64,000 bases of DNA from Pseudoruegeria sp. SHC-113. Lineage in GTDB: Bacteria; Pseudomonadota; Alphaproteobacteria; Rhodobacterales; Rhodobacteraceae. The stretch covers positions 1,488,001-1,552,000 of the forward strand of contig NZ_JAHUBR010000001.1 in the NCBI RefSeq assembly GCF_025376885.1, read 5' to 3'. The notes under the pieces are model-generated. The model saw only the letters and a list, made by a program, of their open reading frames with translations. It did not search any database and was not told where the DNA came from. Within the stretch, counting starts at the first letter, position 1; every line of letters begins with the position of its first letter. Below are positions 60,920 through 64,000 of this stretch, piece after piece. Position numbers and translations under genes: made by a program.

Positions 60920-63430
60920 ATGGCCGGACCGGAACAGATCACCTTGAGCGTGGAGCGCATGTCCTGCGCCTCCTGTGTGGGCCGCGTGGAGCGAGGGCTT
61001 TCCGATGTCGAAGGGCTGAGCGATGTCTCGGTGAACCTTGCAACAGAAGCTGCGCGCTTTGGCCATGCGGGTGCGCAGAGCGTGCGCGCGGCAGCGGCGC
61101 GGCTTTCGGAGTTGGGCTACCCGGCACGAGAAGCGCGGGCGCGGCTTGCGATTGCGTCGATGTCCTGCGCCTCTTGCGTGGGTCGGGTGGAGAAGGCGCT
61201 GCTGGCGGTGCCCGGCGTGCTGGAGGTTTCGGTGAACCTCGCCGCGGAAACCGCGCAGGTCACCTATCTTGAAGGCGCTCTGAGCCAGGCGGATCTGGCC
61301 GCCACGGCCACGCAAGCGGGCTACCCGGCCAGATTGGCCGAGGCGGAAGAGGCCACAAGCCGCAGCGCGCGCAAGGAGGAAGAGGCGCAGGCGCTGGCCC
61401 GCCAATTGCGCTTTGCCGCCGCGCTGGCCCTGCCGGTCTTCGTTCTGGAGATGGGCGCGCATATGATCCCGGCCTTTCACACCCTGATCCACACCACGAT
61501 CGGCATGCAGGCCTCCTGGGTGATCCAGTTCCTGCTGACGACCCTCGTTCTTTTCGGCCCCGGGCGAGGCTTCTTCGCCAAGGGCCTCCCGGCGCTCCTG
61601 AAAGGCGCGCCGGACATGAACAGCCTCGTGGCGCTCGGCACAGGGGCGGCCTGGAGCTATTCGGTGGTGGCGACCTTCCTGCCGGGCCTGCTGCCTGCGG
61701 GCGTGCGGGCTGTCTATTTCGAGGCGGCGGCGGTGATCGTGGTGCTGATCCTACTGGGCCGCTGGCTGGAAGCCCGCGCCAAGGGGCGCACCGGCGCGGC
61801 CATTGAGGCGCTGCTGGGCCTGCAGGAGCGCACGGCGCTGGTGGAGCGGGGCGGCGAAACACTGGAGATCGACGCCAGTCAACTGGCCGTGGGCGACAGG
61901 ATCCTGCTGCGCCCCGGCGCGCGGGTGCCTGCAGATGGCGTGGTGCTTGATGGCACGAGCAACGTCGATGAGAGCATGATCACCGGCGAGCCGCTGCCAG
62001 TCGCCAAATCCAAAGGCGCGCCGGTAACGGGCGGCACGGTGAACGGCACCGGCAGCCTGACGGTGCGCGCCACGCGGGTGGGGGCGGAAACGACGCTCGC
62101 TCAGATCATCCGCATGGTGGAAGAAGCACAGGGCGCGAAGCTGCCCATTCAGGGGTTGGTGGACCGCGTCACGCTCTGGTTCGTGCCCGCCGTGATGCTG
62201 GCTGCCGCGCTCACCGTGTTGGCATGGCTGCTCTTTGGCCCCGATCCGGCGCTGACCTTCGCGCTGGTGGCCGGGGTTTCGGTGCTGATCATCGCCTGCC
62301 CCTGCGCCATGGGGCTCGCCACGCCCACCTCGATCATGGTCGGCACCGGGCGCGCCGCTGAGATGGGCGTGCTCTTTCGCAAGGGCGACGCGCTGCAGGG
62401 GCTGTCGGATGTGCGCGTGATCGCCTTGGACAAAACGGGCACCGTCACCGAGGGCAAGCCCGCGCTCACCGATGTGGTGCTGGCGGAAGGCTTTGAGCGG
62501 GCGGATGTGCTGGCCCATGTGGCGGCGGTGGAGGCGCTGTCGGAGCACCCGGTGGCCGAGGCCATCCTGCGCGGCGCGCGGGCAGAAGGCGCGCCCGTGC
62601 TTGCGGCGGAAGCTTTCGCCTCTGTCACCGGCCACGGTGTGCGCGCTTTGGTAGAGGGGCGCGACGTGCTGGTGGGGGCGGATCGCTTCATGGCGGCAGA
62701 AGGCATCGAGACCGCTTCCCTTCAGGGCGAGGAAACCCGCCTCGCTGCCAAGGGGCGCACGGCGCTCTTTGCCGCTTTCGACGGGCAGGTGGCAGCAGTG
62801 ATCGCCGTGGCGGATCCGGTAAAGCCCACGAGCCGTGCTGCCATCGCGGCGCTGAAAGCCGAAGGGCTGCAGGTGGCGATGATCACGGGCGACAAGCGCG
62901 AAACGGCGGAGGCGATTGCCCGCGAGTTGGGCATCGATACGGTGATCGCGGGCGTTTTGCCCGGCGGCAAGGTCGAGGCGCTCACCGCGCTGCGCGCCGC
63001 CCACGGGCCGGTGGCCTTCGTGGGCGATGGCATCAACGACGCACCCGCGCTGGCCGAGGCCGACGTGGGCATCGCCATCGGCACCGGCACGGATGTGGCC
63101 ATTGAAAGCGCCGATGTGGTGCTGATGTCGGGCGATCTGCGCGGCGTGGTGAACGCCACCCATATCTCCCGCCGGACCATGCGCAACATCCGCGAGAACC
63201 TCGCATGGGCCTTCGGCTACAACGTGGCGCTGATCCCGGTGGCCGCGGGTGTGCTCTACCCGGCCTTCGGCATCCTGCTCTCGCCCGTCTTTGCCGCCGG
63301 CGCGATGGCGCTCTCGTCGGTCTCGGTGCTCACCAACGCGCTCCGGCTGCGGCGCACCGCGCCGGTGATGGCGGAAAGCGCGCCTGCGCGCTGCGCAGCG
63401 GCCCAGCCCGCCCAACAACCGGCACAATAG
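60920..63430 (+). CDS. copA: Cu(I)-exporting P1B-type ATPase CopA
   Basis: The 836-residue pump has two N-terminal HMA domains (MSCASC at C16/C19 and at C83/C86), eight helices with the membrane metal site CPC in IIACPCAMGLATPTS, TGEPLPV, the phosphorylation site DKTGT, HPVAEAI and GDGINDAP. It exports Cu(I) from the cytoplasm. The cysteine- and glutamine-containing tail is short. It forms an operon with cueR, 9 bp apart, under a CueR-type promoter. Confidence 0.96.
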   Translation: MAGPEQITLSVERMSCASCVGRVERGLSDVEGLSDVSVNLATEAARFGHAGAQSVRAAAARLSELGYPAREARARLAIASMSCASCVGRVEKALLAVPGVLEVSVNLAAETAQVTYLEGALSQADLAATATQAGYPARLAEAEEATSRSARKEEEAQALARQLRFAAALALPVFVLEMGAHMIPAFHTLIHTTIGMQASWVIQFLLTTLVLFGPGRGFFAKGLPALLKGAPDMNSLVALGTGAAWSYSVVATFLPGLLPAGVRAVYFEAAAVIVVLILLGRWLEARAKGRTGAAIEALLGLQERTALVERGGETLEIDASQLAVGDRILLRPGARVPADGVVLDGTSNVDESMITGEPLPVAKSKGAPVTGGTVNGTGSLTVRATRVGAETTLAQIIRMVEEAQGAKLPIQGLVDRVTLWFVPAVMLAAALTVLAWLLFGPDPALTFALVAGVSVLIIACPCAMGLATPTSIMVGTGRAAEMGVLFRKGDALQGLSDVRVIALDKTGTVTEGKPALTDVVLAEGFERADVLAHVAAVEALSEHPVAEAILRGARAEGAPVLAAEAFASVTGHGVRALVEGRDVLVGADRFMAAEGIETASLQGEETRLAAKGRTALFAAFDGQVAAVIAVADPVKPTSRAAIAALKAEGLQVAMITGDKRETAEAIARELGIDTVIAGVLPGGKVEALTALRAAHGPVAFVGDGINDAPALAEADVGIAIGTGTDVAIESADVVLMSGDLRGVVNATHISRRTMRNIRENLAWAFGYNVALIPVAAGVLYPAFGILLSPVFAAGAMALSSVSVLTNALRLRRTAPVMAESAPARCAAAQPAQQPAQ

Positions 63431-63439
63431 GAGGCCGCC

Positions 63440-63832
63440 ATGAACATCGGAGACGTCTCCAACCGCACCGGCCTGCCCGCCAAGACGATCCGCTATTACG
63501 AGGACATCGGCCTCGTGCGGCCCCTGCGCAGCGCCAATGGTTACCGCTCTTTTCGCGAAAGTGATCTGCACAAGCTCGCCTTTCTGGGCCGCGCCCGCGC
63601 GCTTGGCTTCTCGATCGAGGATTGCCGCGTGCTCCTGAGCCTCTACGAGGACGACGCCCGCGAAAGCGCGCAGGTGAAGGCCATCGCGCAGGAGCACCTG
63701 ACCGAGATCGACGCCAAGCTCGCCCAGCTTCAGGCCATGCGCGACACGCTCTCCCACCTGGTGGACTGCTGCCACGGCGACGCCCGCCCGGATTGCCCGA
63801 TCCTCACCGATCTGGCCGGGCAGGGGGGCTGA
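63440..63832 (+). CDS. cueR: Cu(I)-responsive MerR-family regulator CueR
   Basis: The 130-residue protein has the MerR winged HTH (GLPAKTIRYYEDIGLVRP; NGYRSFRESDLHKL), a dimer helix and a C-terminal metal loop CCHGDARPDCPIL. The C-x7-C spacing identifies the Cu(I)/Ag(I) CueR class. It should activate copA from the distorted promoter at 60856-60886. Confidence 0.95.
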   Translation: MNIGDVSNRTGLPAKTIRYYEDIGLVRPLRSANGYRSFRESDLHKLAFLGRARALGFSIEDCRVLLSLYEDDARESAQVKAIAQEHLTEIDAKLAQLQAMRDTLSHLVDCCHGDARPDCPILTDLAGQGG

Positions 63833-63903
63833 CGTGGCGGCGCGGCGGGGTTCATGCCAGACATGGGTGTGAGCGCCATCCAACAGAGCAGGGAGCAGAG
63901 CCC

Positions 63904-64000
63904 GTGATCGCCTATGTCACCGTCGGCGCGGCGGATATCGCCCGCGCCAAGCGTTTTTACACCGCCTTCCTGCCTGCCCTTGGCTACAGCCTGGAGGAGG
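63904..64000 (+). CDS. VOC-family (glyoxalase/bleomycin resistance) protein, N-terminal part
   Basis: Starting at GTG 63904, after GCAGGGAG, the frame reads a typical VOC beta-alpha start: IAYVTVGAADIARAKRFY, then FLPALGYSLEE, and runs out of the window. These proteins bind a metal and act on small molecules. Function cannot be told. Confidence 0.8.
   Translation, partial: MIAYVTVGAADIARAKRFYTAFLPALGYSLEE

Noticed and set aside
61751-63883. A 710-codon minus-strand open frame over copA and cueR
   Set aside because: It is antisense to unmistakable CopA and CueR motifs.

Overview
The window looks like chromosome of a marine alphaproteobacterium, most likely Rhodobacteraceae (Roseobacter group). 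It is GC-rich throughout and carries a GapR-family protein (DUF2312), a RutR-controlled reductive pyrimidine pathway, a modular RTX exoprotein, and an acs/liv/CrbS-like acetate region. Gene density is high, with many ATGA overlaps. Only about 35.7-37.2 kb is AT-richer and looks accessory. I see no phage, transposase, integrase or CRISPR array.

Layout. (1) 0-11.5 kb: pyrimidine catabolism and uptake, with preT (partial), preA, rutR, an omega-amino acid:pyruvate aminotransferase, N-carbamoyl-beta-alanine hydrolase, a small lipoprotein, dihydropyrimidinase and a four-gene ABC importer. A perfect RutR box lies at 3184-3199. (2) 11.6-13.4 kb: RTX protein. (3) 13.5-25.8 kb: acetate region. acs and livFGMH with a Tat-exported binding protein lie on the minus strand. 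Divergent from them are a ScfR/RamB-like regulator, a receiver-only response regulator, a small membrane protein and a CrbS/CbrA-like symporter-histidine kinase. (4) 25.8-35.6 kb: sulfur transferase with a YeeE/YedE pair, DksA-like protein, a large fadJ-like gene that has lost its catalytic residues, gnd, GapR, a P-loop protein, a degenerate sulfotransferase-like protein and an iron permease. (5) 35.66 kb: tRNA-Thr(UGU), followed by a ClpP-fold/SPOR-like periplasmic protein in AT-richer DNA. (6) 37.5-40.8 kb: periplasmic molybdenum hydroxylase with a diheme cytochrome c. (7) 41.0-43.1 kb: DEAD-box RNA helicase. (8) 43.3-59.4 kb: a sulfated-sugar locus. (9) 59.5-64 kb: L,D-transpeptidase, lipoprotein, CopA, CueR and a partial VOC protein.

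The most interesting system is region 8. It holds two cytoplasmic Cys-type sulfatases, a formylglycine-generating enzyme with the full Cys pair, a sugar ABC importer, an SDR dehydrogenase, an SMP-30 lactonase, an enolase-superfamily dehydratase, a 2-keto-3-deoxygalactonate-type kinase, an aldehyde dehydrogenase, an aldose epimerase and two GntR regulators. Together they suggest import of an intact sulfated monosaccharide, desulfation in the cytoplasm by sulfatases matured on site, and non-phosphorylative oxidation. A 15-bp palindrome (AAAGATATTATCTTT) and close variants lie before four transcription units of the locus, and a second motif (AATGTAYRAT) marks the transporter operon and its GntR gene. 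These two motifs are probably the operators of the two regulators.

A second notable point is the ScfR-like regulator at 21015. Its middle resembles the dimerisation/phospho-histidine hairpin of the sensor kinase encoded 2 kb downstream, and the response regulator between them has no DNA-binding domain. This suggests a non-canonical phosphorelay that controls acetate metabolism.
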